64,000 nt of DNA from Clitoria ternatea (lineage: Eukaryota; Streptophyta; Magnoliopsida; Fabales; Fabaceae). A program made the translations under genes and the position numbers. This document shows, piece by piece, positions 31,167 to 42,400 of the stretch. The stretch covers positions 108,464,718 through 108,528,717 of the forward strand of contig CM075675.1 in the NCBI GenBank assembly GCA_037962975.1. Reading direction: 5' to 3'. The notes beneath the pieces were generated by a model that saw only the letters and a program-made list of their open reading frames with translations, was not told the origin of the DNA and made no database searches. Numbering within the stretch: position 1 is the stretch's first letter; each line of letters starts with the position of its first letter.

Positions 31167-33387
31167 ATGGCCACTGGAGAAGGAACCTCTGGAAATAGCG
31201 CTATTTCGAGGACAACTGAAGGTCTCTATAGTGTAGTTGCTTCGAGGCTAAACTGGGAGGAGGTTCAGGCTAAATGGCCTTTCTGTTGGGTGTCCAGCGA
31301 GTTTAAGGACCTTGCCTCTCGTCATGCGGATGAGGAGGGATCTCGGATTCAACCGAGGTTCACGCTGAGTTCGGATGAAGAGACGAAAAAGTGGTACAGG
31401 GTTTACGCGCCACTTCCGACAGAGCGGATATGTCATGTTGTCCCCAACGACCGTTCAGTGTACATGTATGACTTTATCTTCCATAATCTGGGAGTTCGTT
31501 TCCCTTTAACCGAACTCCAGATGGGTGTCTTGAGGTTTCTGAACTGTGCACCCTCTCAACTTCATCCCAACGGTTGGGGCCTCATCCGAGCTCTTGAAGT
31601 GCTTGGGGATCACTTCAATTTCACGCCAACAGTAGCGATGCTGTTCTACTACACCCAGGTAGTTAGAAGGGCGAATAAGCAGGGCGGAGTTGGTCTGGTG
31701 ACACTCCGGACTCTCTGTTCCTTCGTGAACTTTGAGTCTTACACAGATTCGGCCAAGGTTGACGGGAAGTCCTTCAAGACTTACTTCACTCGTATCTCCA
31801 TCAAGAAGGGCAAACCAAAATTTTGGAAGGATGAAGAGGACGTTGACAAATTTCCCTTGAGCTGGACACACGAGCATTTCCTCTTGAGCTCTCACGCATA
31901 CTACACTGACCAATCCGATCTGTCTCGTGAGACATCGAGAGTGTTGTTCGCGCTTGAATCGCACACTACAGGTCGTCACGTCTTCTCGTGTAGGCGTCTG
32001 CTAAGTAGCTCAAGCGGAGTCCGGGAGGAATATTTGCGTACTTCTCGTTTTATTTCATCTTTCCTCCTTTATCAAGTATATATAGAATATTTGCAGTTGC
32101 TGACATCTTGTGTTTGTTCATGTAGGTGAAATAGAACAGCAGACTCCGGAAATGGATAAACTGAAAAAATTCAAGGCGGCTGGTAAATCCGTTGCTCGAG
32201 AGAATGAAGTAAAGCCCAGGCCCTCAACTAAGGATCGTCCTGAGGTGATCATCTTGACCTCGGATGTTGAAGGGGACATCCCACTGGTTGAGGGCGGTAA
32301 GTCCGATGTTGGTGTAACCTCGGGTCAGCCTCTCGTTACTGAAAGGAGAAGAAAGATCCAGAATGATCCTGCAAGGCGTCAGTCCAAGAAGCAAAAAGTT
32401 TCGGAGGATCTTGCTGCCGGGGTTTCTGGATCAGAGCCGACGTCCTTCCCAACTACCTCGTTTCTCACCCCCTTCCTCTCTTATGAAGGTTCTACTCCAG
32501 CCACTCTTCCTCCTCCGATGTACAAACTCCGGCCTACACTCAGTCCTAAAGAGATTACGGAAGCGTGTGAGGCCGGAAGGTGGCAGCTAGCCGAACTTGC
32601 TGGAGTGCTTTCTTCAATCAGCGAGTTGGCTAGCAACGCCGATAAAGTTGAGGAATTGAGCGACGAATTGAAAGAACTCAAGCTTTCCTCGGAAAAGGAC
32701 AAAGCTGCCGTGAAATTAATGGAAGATCGTCTTCACAAGTCTAAGGAGTTTGGGGATCTCATCACTAAAGAGAATCTCAAACTCAAAGTCGATCTTAAGA
32801 ACTTGGAAGGCAAAATGGCAGAGAAGGAGGAAGAACTCCGCAGCAGCCAGGATAAAAATAAGGCCGATGCTGAAGAGTGGTCTCAAAGGGAGAAGAAGCT
32901 CCTTCTTGAGATAGAGGGACTGAAGGCTAGGAATGCGGAGTTGGAGGTGTCTAGTGAGGAGCTGTCCAAGTTGCGGGGAGAATTGGCTACAGCGAAAGCT
33001 GAGAGAGAAGAAGCTGTTGATATATGCAGCCGGGCTGTCGAAGAATCCTTCGGCCTAGCTATACGCCAAGTTTTCTACCGCAACCCCACTGCGAAACTTG
33101 ACCTTTCTGGAATGGATCCGTTCTATGAATTCCATGGGGGAAAGTTAGTCGCAGTGGTGGATGGTCGTCACGAAGATCCACCGATGTCCCTGTATGGTTT
33201 GCCTCCTCTTCCTGAAGGTCAAACCATAGGACCGGATTATATCTTTCCTATGTCCGAGGTTCCCTCTACTGAAGAAAGGGTTGAAGCTCCTGGAGGTGAG
33301 ACTCCTGCGGAGGTTCCCAAGGAAGGGGGACAAGAGCCTGGTGCTGAGGAGGCACAAAAAACTGAAGAACAGATTCCTCCTCAGTAG
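31167..33387 (+). CDS. Tat-M antisense gene 1: Transposase_28-like (putative gypsy type) protein, two exons
   Basis: This gene lies on the strand opposite to Tat-M gag-pol. Exons are 31167-32037 and 32126-33387. The 88-bp GT-AG intron splits an Arg codon, and its removal joins two otherwise separate frames into 710 codons. Residues ~15-285 form the globular domain with the family-typical MGVLRFLNCAPSQLHPNGW followed by RALEVLGDHFNF. A disordered Ser/Pro/Lys linker follows. Residues ~450-590 form a Lys/Glu-rich coiled coil, then a conserved block FGLAIRQV.YRNP and DPFYEFHGGKLVAVVDG, and an acidic Pro/Glu-rich tail. Extra antisense ORFs in the 3' part are known for Tat elements such as maize Grande; their role is unknown. 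Antisense gene 2 is its paralogue. Confidence 0.82.
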
Positions 33388-34600
33388 TTTTGTTTTTATT
33401 TACATGTATAGTTGTGTACCGGGATCAACTCCGGATTTAAACTATTGTATGTAATTTCGTTTCAATGAATGAATTATGGTTGAAGAAATTTGTCTTCATT
33501 GTTTCATGTATATATAAATCGTTACTAATCCGTTCAGTGTAATTAATCTTAAGGCCGGATTGAAATAATAGCCTCGGAAGATTAAATAACAAATAAAATT
33601 TAGAACGGATAAATATATACATGTCCCCAAGTGCGTATTAAGAAGAAGGTGCCTGTCTCTGGGGCATGATCCTTAATTCTTTTGGGGAAAGATGGGTCGA
33701 TCCGCTGTTTAGCAAAGTAGTGTAACAGGACGGATGACTGCTTTCTTACAGGAGATGATAATATTGTTCCAAGTTTAGGGAACTGCAAGGAAGTGGTGTT
33801 TGAGCCCTTTATCATAAGGATGATGATGGGAGTTTTTTCTGCACCAGGAGTTACATCGTTGTATCACAGAATAGGTGATAAAGAGTATCCGTCCTGGGAG
33901 AATACAACTAGAAAGCGAAAGTGCGGACTGACTTTCAGAATTTTCCATCATAAAGATGATTATGAGTATTGATCATGCCAGGTGTTTTATCATGAAATCA
34001 CTTCATAAGTGATTGAGATCATCCGTCTTGGGGATGTGTACGATATCAGGAACTACATCATCAGGTCGCATATTAGGTGATTGAGATCATCCGTCCTTTG
34101 GGTGTGTATTGCGCCAGGAGTTACATCGTCAGATCACAGCATGGGTGATTGAGATCATCCGTCCTGGGCAGGTACACCGCGTTAGGAGTTACATCGTCAT
34201 ATCACATAATGGATGACTGAGGTTATTCGTTCTGGAAAAGAACACATCGTCAAGAGTTACATCGTCAGATCACAGATTAAGTGATTTAGATAATCCATCC
34301 TGGAGACATTTTCCAATCGTAGGAGTACGGATTGAGTGAATACTTTCATCAAGAATGATGATGAGAATTGTTCATACCAGGAGTTACATCGTCGAATCAC
34401 TGAAATATGTGATTGAGATCATCCGTCCTGGAATGATTCACACCAGGAGTTACACCATCGAATCACAAAATATGTGATTGAGATCATCCGTCCTGGAGTG
34501 ATTAGTGGAGCTCTTCGTACCAGGAGTTACATCATCGAATCACTGAATAAGTGATTGAGATCATCCGTCCTGGTGAATTTTTCCAATCAAAGGAGTGCGG
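33388..34600 (+). repeat. Spacer with ~60-70-bp tandem repeat after antisense gene 1
   Basis: About eight diverged copies between 33840 and 34600 of a unit built on AGGAGTTACATCGTC, then GTGATTGAGATCATCCGTCCTG. Copies start near 33847, 34046, 34116, 34184, 34251, 34377, 34448 and 34521. The same unit recurs twice at 39105-39235 after antisense gene 2. 33388-33840 is AT-rich 3' flank without a gene. Confidence 0.85.
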
Positions 34601-34895
34601 ATTCAATTGGCAATTTTCGCTCCATCCGAAACCCGAGTCTTACCTCTACTAGCCCCCTAGCTGATATGAGGAAGCAGTTGACTTGCTCATATGAGCTATA
34701 TTGATCGTAGTACATCTGGATTTCGGGTTTGTACCGAAGTGTAAATATCCGCTCTGGGATCCATGTTCCGTAGTGGTGAAATTTTATGGGCGGATTCGAC
34801 AATGGGAATATCAGAAGTTTATCGAATTTTGCAACCCTTGGTTTTCGAGTAATGGTGGCCACGTTTCTAATGATTGGACATTTAATGCCTTAATT

Positions 34896-35114
34896 CACGT
34901 GGGTGCGCCATTATTGCGTTAAATGCGCATGTCTTAATAACCGTCACGTAGGGGCTTGTTGGGCCTAAAATTTGGATTTCGTAGGCCCATTTAGAAAGCT
35001 CTGTGACGAAACGATGGCATTTTCGCGCCTTGATGTACTAAACGACGATTTTGGTCCACTAAACGGGAAGTCGTTTGGGGGTAAACGACAGGTTTTTGGT
35101 GTCCTGATATAAGC
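34896..35114 (+). promoter_or_regulatory. Putative promoter of antisense gene 2 (G-box and weak TATA)
   Basis: G-box core CACGTG at 34896-34901 lies in a stretch similar to that around 30473 (TTAATG..TTAAT.CACGTGGG, then ATTATTGCGT). A weaker TATA-like GATATAAGC lies at 35106-35114. A GTAACC donor-like site near 35236 matches the position of the one before antisense gene 1. Confidence 0.45.
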
Positions 35115-35282
35115 ATATTTGGCAATCTCAGTTACCATTTCTTCTAATTCTCTTGACGAACTTCTGCAAAAGTTTCGAGAAGATTATCGTGTTTGCCTCT
35201 GTGAATCTTAATTCACTATCCTCATCCATCCTTAGGTAACCACTTTCTTTCCATACTTTGTGTCTTGTTTCAATTTCTGAAA

Positions 35283-37805
35283 ATGTCTAGGAAAGGTGTT
35301 AGTTTTAGTGGTATCAGCCCTAGAGGAAGAGGAGGAAGGGCCTTCAATCAAAACCCCATAGTTCGTGGTGGGAGGATTCCAGTGGTCTTTCAATCGAAGC
35401 CACTAAGCTCAGAGAGGGAGGCGTCGCCGTATCAGAGGCGAAAGGCGATTATACCCTCTTCAGAATCCTCCTCTAGTGAGAGTGCTGAGAGCGGTGACCT
35501 GTATGTATCTGACGATGTGGATTTTTACCGCAGTGTAAAAGCTTTCACAATGGTGGTGAAGAAAGCGACTGGGAGGAAATCATCTGAAGGGGGATCTCCT
35601 TCTGAGAAATATATCTTGAAGACCCAGTCCGGCCTCTGCAATGTGGTTGCACACCGGATAGACTGGGTGAAATTCCAACAGAAACGCCCATTCAGCTGGG
35701 TGGCTGAGGAATTTCGTGAGACACAGTCCATCCACGCTCGGGAGGACGAAGGGGAGCTGGAGCCGCGGTTTACCTTATGGAAGAAGGACAAATACAAATG
35801 GTGCTTTCATGTATATGCTCCCCTTCCATCGGTTCGGATATGCCACACACCGGACGAGAGGTCCTTATTCATGTACGATTTTATATTTCTGAACTTGGGT
35901 GTGCGTTTCCCCCTGACGAAGTTTGAGATGGGAGTCCTGAGATTCTTGGACTGCGCCCCCTCGCAACTTCACCCTAATGGATGGGGATTGGTCCGCTCTC
36001 TTGAAGTGCTTGGGGAGCACTTCAACTTTAAACCGACGATGGCCATGCTTTTTTACTTCACTCAAGTGGTCCGCCGTGCGAATAAGGAGAAAGGAGGAGT
36101 GAGCTTGATATCTCTCCGGACTATCTCCAAGATCATCAACTTCGAGGCGTACACGGACTCCGCCAAAGTTGATGGGCGTTCATTCAAGTCCTATTTCACA
36201 AAGATTAGCGTCCATCCAAATGAATCCATTTTTTGGTTGACTGAAGAAGGGATTCCGAGGTTCCCACTGACTTGGACGCACGAACATTTTTTATTGACCT
36301 CCCAAGCATACTATACCGAGGAGGACGAACTGAGCCCAACTTCGATCTCAGTTCTTTCGGCTCTGCAGTCCTACACAGCCTCACACCAATTTTTCTCCTG
36401 CAGGCGTTTGTTAGGATCAAAGTCTACTCGCGAGGAGTATTTACGTAATTTCCCTGCCATTCTTCATGCGTTATTATGTCATGTCTTGAAACTTTTTTCG
36501 TTTCTGATTGTGTCTTTGAATTGTGCAGGTGAAATTCAGAGCGGATCACCAGAGATGAATAGACTAAAAGGTCTCAAGGCCGGAGAGACTTCCGTTGCAG
36601 CTGAAAATGACATTCAGGCAAAGCGGAACTCGAAGAAGGCTACTGCTGAGACGATAATATTAACTTCGTCTGCTGGTGACGATATTCCTCTGATTGAGGG
36701 CGGATCTGAGAAGGTGGTCGAGAAAAAGAAGAGGACTAAGCGTGATCCTCCGAAGACCTCAGATCGTCAATCCTCACCCAAAAAGCCAAAAACTTCAAGA
36801 GGGGCTGCTGAGCCAGGGCCTGCTAAAGAAAAGAGAGCGGAAGTGTCTATTCCGGATACTCCAAGTGGTGTTATAACACATGGGGCGAAGCCAATAACGA
36901 CTTATTTCGCGCCCAAAGCCCCCTGCTCTCTTGAAGGTAATTCCGGTCTTGTTCAAAATCCGGTGTATGAGAGCTCCGTTCCTGAGGGCGTTCCTGAATC
37001 CTCACCCAAGGTGAAGCCCTCGTTAAAGAATGAAGAACTGATCAGAGCTTGCGACGACGGACAGAAGCACTTGGCTGATTTATCCGAGCTCCTCAAGTCG
37101 GTTCGCGAGCTCACAGAAGAAAATGAGAGGCTCACCTCGGTGGTTGGCAAGGACAAGGCAATCATCCTCCAATTAGAAGGAAAATTAAAAACTTCCAAAG
37201 AAGAAACTCAGAAGAAGGATGAAGAAATTGCCAAGTTGAAGAAGCTTGCCAAGGAGCTGGAGGGTCAAGTTTCTGATCAGAAGAAAATCAATGCTGACCT
37301 CCATGCCAATTTTTGTGTGGAGAAGGAACGCTCCTCAAAGCTGGAAGAGGGGTTGAAGGAGGCTAAGGTCGTCTATTCCCAAGGAGCGGATGATTGGGCA
37401 CGTAAGGAAAAGGAGCTGCTATCAAAGCTGGCGGATTCGAATGGCGAAGTCAAGACCCTGAAAGCAGACCTGGACGATGCTGTAAATATGTGTGACCAGG
37501 CAGTCAAGGAGGCTTTCGGGTTGGCAATTCGTCAGGTGTTATACCGGAATCCCAAGGTGTCACTTAGTTTGAACGGTATTGATCCGTTCTATGAGTTTCA
37601 CCAAGGGAAACTGGTGGCCATCGTTGACAATCGTCAAGAGAGTCCGCCTAGAACTCCTTATAAGTTTGCTCCCTTACCCAAAGGTCAATCAATGAGACCT
37701 TCCCTCCTGAAGCCCTCGAGTACAGGATCGAGCTCTCGCACTGAAGGAGGCAAGTCCGGAGACAAAGGCAAGGGGAAGGAGGGAGACCCAAGCCAGAAAG
37801 AGTAG
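35283..37805 (+). CDS. Tat-M antisense gene 2: Transposase_28-like protein, two exons
   Basis: Paralogue of antisense gene 1 on the same strand. ATG at 35283; an in-frame TTG upstream is ignored. Exons are 35283-36444 and 36529-37805 (812 codons). The 84-bp intron has the same position and phase as in gene 1 (EEYLR/EI) with GTAATT donor and GTGCAG acceptor. It has no stop and is a multiple of three, so the unspliced frame is also open. The N-terminus carries an extra Arg/Gly/Ser-rich segment of about 110 residues not present in gene 1. Then come the globular domain (MGVLRFLDCAPSQLHPNGW), a charged linker, a coiled coil and the conserved FGLAIRQVLYRNP and DPFYEFHQGKLVAIVDN blocks. It is convergent with Tat-M gag-pol, 1.6 kb apart. 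Function unknown. Confidence 0.84.
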   Translation: MSRKGVSFSGISPRGRGGRAFNQNPIVRGGRIPVVFQSKPLSSEREASPYQRRKAIIPSSESSSSESAESGDLYVSDDVDFYRSVKAFTMVVKKATGRKSSEGGSPSEKYILKTQSGLCNVVAHRIDWVKFQQKRPFSWVAEEFRETQSIHAREDEGELEPRFTLWKKDKYKWCFHVYAPLPSVRICHTPDERSLFMYDFIFLNLGVRFPLTKFEMGVLRFLDCAPSQLHPNGWGLVRSLEVLGEHFNFKPTMAMLFYFTQVVRRANKEKGGVSLISLRTISKIINFEAYTDSAKVDGRSFKSYFTKISVHPNESIFWLTEEGIPRFPLTWTHEHFLLTSQAYYTEEDELSPTSISVLSALQSYTASHQFFSCRRLLGSKSTREEYLRNFPAILHALLCHVLKLFSFLIVSLNCAGEIQSGSPEMNRLKGLKAGETSVAAENDIQAKRNSKKATAETIILTSSAGDDIPLIEGGSEKVVEKKKRTKRDPPKTSDRQSSPKKPKTSRGAAEPGPAKEKRAEVSIPDTPSGVITHGAKPITTYFAPKAPCSLEGNSGLVQNPVYESSVPEGVPESSPKVKPSLKNEELIRACDDGQKHLADLSELLKSVRELTEENERLTSVVGKDKAIILQLEGKLKTSKEETQKKDEEIAKLKKLAKELEGQVSDQKKINADLHANFCVEKERSSKLEEGLKEAKVVYSQGADDWARKEKELLSKLADSNGEVKTLKADLDDAVNMCDQAVKEAFGLAIRQVLYRNPKVSLSLNGIDPFYEFHQGKLVAIVDNRQESPPRTPYKFAPLPKGQSMRPSLLKPSSTGSSSRTEGGKSGDKGKGKEGDPSQKE

Positions 37806-39405
37806 CGCCTTCTTTATTTGCTTTTTCGTTTTATTGATTTGAATTCGCTGTGTTCCGGGATCAGCTCCGGATTATCACATGAATTGTAATTCTTATTAAA
37901 TCAATAAAAGAATTTTTTACCTCCATTCTTGTTTAGTGAAAAACAACTTTAACAGAGGGATTGCATGTGTATTGTATTATTCCGGATTTAAGTAATGAAG
38001 ATCGGATTGTAAAACAAAATTTCCATACCGGACATATACATGCGAAATGAATTTCATAGTAAAACCACCGCTTGTGAGGGAACACATCAGTGCCTCGAGA
38101 ACGGCTTAAGGGGAATGATTGTGAGATCGTTTAGACGAGAGTTCATTCCTCAAATTATTCGTTAAACCGTTGATGTTGTCACCCAGTTTCATTGGGTGAT
38201 GATTCACTTTGAATGAACTCTGAGTGAGATTTTCTCGTGAGAGCTTTTAAGAGTGAGGATTTAAAATAGAAATTCCTCTTCAAATATTTCCGACTGAGAG
38301 AGTTCGGGTGAATATACCTTAGATTGTGGTGTACCCGAGTGAATTTTTGTGTCGGAGTTTATGAGTCAAGTCTCAATTGAAGAATTGATGACTCAGAATA
38401 TATAAAACTTCCAAATAAAGAACTTCATAAGAGAGTATTATTCTGGAGTTCAGTACAACTTACTTGTTGTGTTTGGAGTTCGGTTTGATCCTACTGTCCA
38501 TGTCATATTTGGCGTTCGGTTGAATCCTACTAGCCGTTCTTCAATTGGTCTTTGGTTTTATCCAATGACAATTCTTCACCGACGTTCGGTTAATCCTACT
38601 AGTCGTACTCAGAGTTCGGTTTAATCCTACAATCCGAGCCTTCGATACGGGGTTCAGATCAGGGCTAATCCTGAACCTACTGCGCCCGTCACTTGGGGTT
38701 CAGCGTGGTCTTGAAGAAGAACCAGCTTACTGCGCCCAAGCCTTCGCATGGGGTTCGGTTTGTGGCCTTGAAGAAGGACCAGCCCTACAACCCATGTAGT
38801 CTTCGAATGGGGTTCGGTTTGTGGCCTTGAAGAAGGACCAGCCCTACAACCCATATAATCTTCGAATGGGGTTCGGTTTGTGGCCTTGAAGAAGGACCAG
38901 CCCTACAACCCATATCCTGAGGTTCGGTTTAATCCTACAACTCAGGTCTTCACCGACGTTCGGTTTATCCTACTAGTCGTACTCAGAGTTCGGTTTAATC
39001 CTACAATCTGAGCCTTCACCGGTGTTCAGCCAAACTTACTAACCGTACCCAGAGTTCGGTTTAATCCTACAATCTGGGCCTTCAATATATACACACTCGA
39101 GGAGTTACATCGTCAATTACAGAATGGGTAATTGAGATCATCCGTCCTGAGTATGTTCTTATGCGTTGCGCATATTCGAGGAGTTACATCGTCAACTACA
39201 GAATACGTAGCTGAGATCATCCGTCCTGAATATGCTTCTGTACACCGGATAAACTGAAAATCACAGCATAAGAAAACTCGAAAGAGTTAAATCGTTATGA
39301 GAGATTCTTATTAAATCAAAAATAAGAATTACAAGGAGAGCGTAGCTGTGAAAATAAATTCTCCAGTATTCAATCCAAGACAAGGATAGGAGAGTGTAGA
39401 AACAG
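37806..39405. other. Repeat-rich spacer between convergent antisense gene 2 and gag-pol
   Basis: No gene. It contains many copies of GTTCGGTTTAATCCTAC (38480-39070), the three-copy 59-bp repeat listed separately, and two copies of the AGGAGTTACATCGTC unit (39105-39235). It is the shared 3' region for two transcripts running toward each other. Confidence 0.8.
38742..38918. repeat. 59-bp tandem repeat, three copies
   Basis: Near-identical units begin near 38742, 38801 and 38860 with CTTCG.ATGGGGTTCGGTTT. They lie within the longer GTTCGGTTTAATCC repeat field. Confidence 0.9.
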
Positions 39406-42400
39406 CTAGCTATAGTAGATGCGCAAGTTTTGGGTGTTCCATTTGTTTCGGATTGGAGTGCCATCAAGGTTTTCAAGGCGATAAGAGCCTTTGCCAGTAA
39501 CTTCGGATACCCTGTATGGGCCTTCCCAGTTTGGGGCTAATTTGCCTTGATGGGCGAATTTGTTCCCTATACTTGCTTTCCTCAAAACCAAATCTCCAAC
39601 GTTGAAAGTCCTTGATTGGACTCGTTTGTTGTACCGGAGAGCAACTTTGGCTTTGATGGCTTGATCTCGGATGAAAGCGTCTTCTCTAAGTTCTTGTATG
39701 ACATCCATTTCAGACGCCAAGTTAGCATTGTTGGTTTCTTCAGAGAAGTACTTAACCCTGGTGGAAGCAATTTGCAGTTCCACAGGTATCATTGCCTCGA
39801 CCCCGTATGTTAGCCGATATGGGGATTCATTGGTGGATGAATGAGGCGTTGTCCGATATGCCCATAGGACGTGACACAGCTGGTCAGTCCATCCGCCCTT
39901 GGCTTCGCCAAGGCGTTTCTTTAGTCCCTTCAGCACCTCCCTGTTGGCCACTTCAGCTTGACCGTTAGTTTGGGGATGTTCGACGGATGAGAATATTTGG
40001 GTTATTCCTAACCCTTCAAGCAAATCAGTGAATTTTCTATCCGTGAACTGGGTGCCATTGTCTGTGACAATCCGTGCTGGGACCCCGAACCGTGTTATGA
40101 TGTTTTCATACATGAAACGACGGGTTCGGGCTGAAGTAATATGCACCACCGGCTCTGCTTCTATCCACTTAGTGAAATAATCGACCCCTACAATGAGATA
40201 TTTGATGCCCCCAGGAGCAGTTGGAAAGGGGCCCAGAATATCCAATCCCCATTGATAGAAGGGCCATGGAACAGCGGATGTGAAGAGTTCTTCTGCCGGT
40301 GTGTGGTGTAGGTTAGAGAATTTTTGGCAAGCGTCGCATTTTTTGACGAAGTCAATGGAGTCTTGCTTCATCGTGGGCCACCAGTATCCAGCTCTGAGGA
40401 TTTTTCGCATTAAGCTTCTTCCTCCGGCATGGTGTCCACTTTGTCCTCCATGCACTTCCTCCAATACACCTTGCACCTCATCCTCTTTGAGACAAATTAA
40501 ATAGGGCACAGAGAGTGCCCTTCTGTAGAGATTACCATCAATCATAGTGAAATATGGTAATTCTCTTCTTAACCTCGTCTTTTCCTTCTCATCTGTGGGT
40601 AGCTGTCCATCAACCAAATAACGGATGTAAGGAGCCATCCATGTATCTCCGTAAAGGGAGTCAGTCATTATGGCGTTTAGAGAAGGGAAAAGAGGGATGC
40701 TGGGCGACGTTAGCGTGCTTTGAACCAGAGTAGTGGTGCTACCCGGTCGTTTAGTGCTTGCTAACCTGGAGAGTATATCCGCTCTCGTATTCTCTTCACG
40801 TGGAACATGCTTGAACTCCACCTTTGAGAACTTCTCAGTCAACTCCTTGACACAGTTCAAGTACAATTGGAGTTGAGGTTCGCGAGCTTGATAATCTCCT
40901 AAGATCTGCGAAATCACCAGCTGTGAATCGCTACAGAGTGTCGCCTCAGAAGCTCCGATGTCGTTTGCAGCTCTTAGCCCGGCCAAGCAAGCTTCGTACT
41001 CAGCTTGGTTGTTGGATGTTTTGAAATTGAAACGAAGGGAGATCTCCAGGTGTACTCCGTCATCACTTTCGAGAACTACACCTGCTCCAGAGCCTCTTTG
41101 GTTTGATGAACCATCAACATAAATGGTCCAATGGACTCGAGGGCAGTCTGGATCAGTCCCTGTCATTTCCACAATAAAGTCAGCCAGGACTTGAGCTTTA
41201 ATAGCGCTGCGGGGTTCGTAGGATATATCAAACTCAGAGAGTTCAATAGACCATTTGATCATCCTCCCAGCGAGATCGGGCTTGATTAAGACAGAACGGA
41301 GTGGCAAATCCGTTCTCACTATGATTGGATGGGCGTGAAAGTACGGACGCAACCGTCGTGAGGCCCAAACAACAGCGAGGGCGGCCTTTTCAATTTTTTG
41401 ATACCGGATCTCAGCACCTTGCAAGGTCTTGCTAGTGAAATAGACCGGTCTTTGTCCATCAGGAGTTTCTTTTATCAAGGCAACGCCCAAAGCTTCATCT
41501 GAAATAGCCAAGTACAGAATGAGTGTGTCTTCGGGGTCAGGCTTTGTGAGAATGGGAGGTTTGGACAACACCTCCTTAAGCTCTTGGAAAGCTTTTTCTT
41601 GTTCCTGTCCCCACTCGAATTTCTTGGACTTTTTCAGTATTTTGTACAGAGGGAGCGACCTGTGAGCCATCTTCGGCATGAACCGTGCCAAAGCTGCTAC
41701 CTTGCCGTTCAGGGATTGGACTTCTTTGAGATTCTTAGGACTTTGCATGTCTAGAATCGTTTGGCACTTCCCTGGATTGGCTTCTATACCACGTTGAGTT
41801 AACATGAAACCCAAAAATTTCCCAGCAGGGACAGCAAATGTGCACTTCATTGGGTTCAGCCTCATGTTAAATTGTCTCAAACGGGTGAATACTTGGCGCA
41901 GGTCGTCAATATGATCGCCACCCACCGGTGTCTTTGCTATTATGTCGTCGATATATACTTCAACAAGTTTGGTATGCATACCTTCGAAAACCTTGTTGAT
42001 CATGCGCTGATATGTCGCCCCAGCGTTTTTCAGACCAAAGGGCATGACTGTATAGCAAAAGACACCACGATCATTGATGAAAGCTGTCTTCTCTTGATCC
42101 TCTTCGCACATCGGAATTTGGTTGTAACCAGAATAAGCGTCCATGAAGCTCAGGTATTGGTAACCGGAGGAATCATCCACCATCCGATCTATATTAGGAA
42201 GAGGATAAGGATCTTTTGGACAGCAGCGGTTGAGGTCCACGTAGTCAATGCACATTCTCCATTTACCATTGGATTTAGGGACCATCACCACATTCGAAAG
42301 CCAAGAGGAATATCGGATTTCCCTGATAAATCCGGCCTTCAGCAATTCCTCAGTTTGCTGGCAAGCTGCCTTCTGTTTCTCTGGGCCCAATCGTCTTTTC

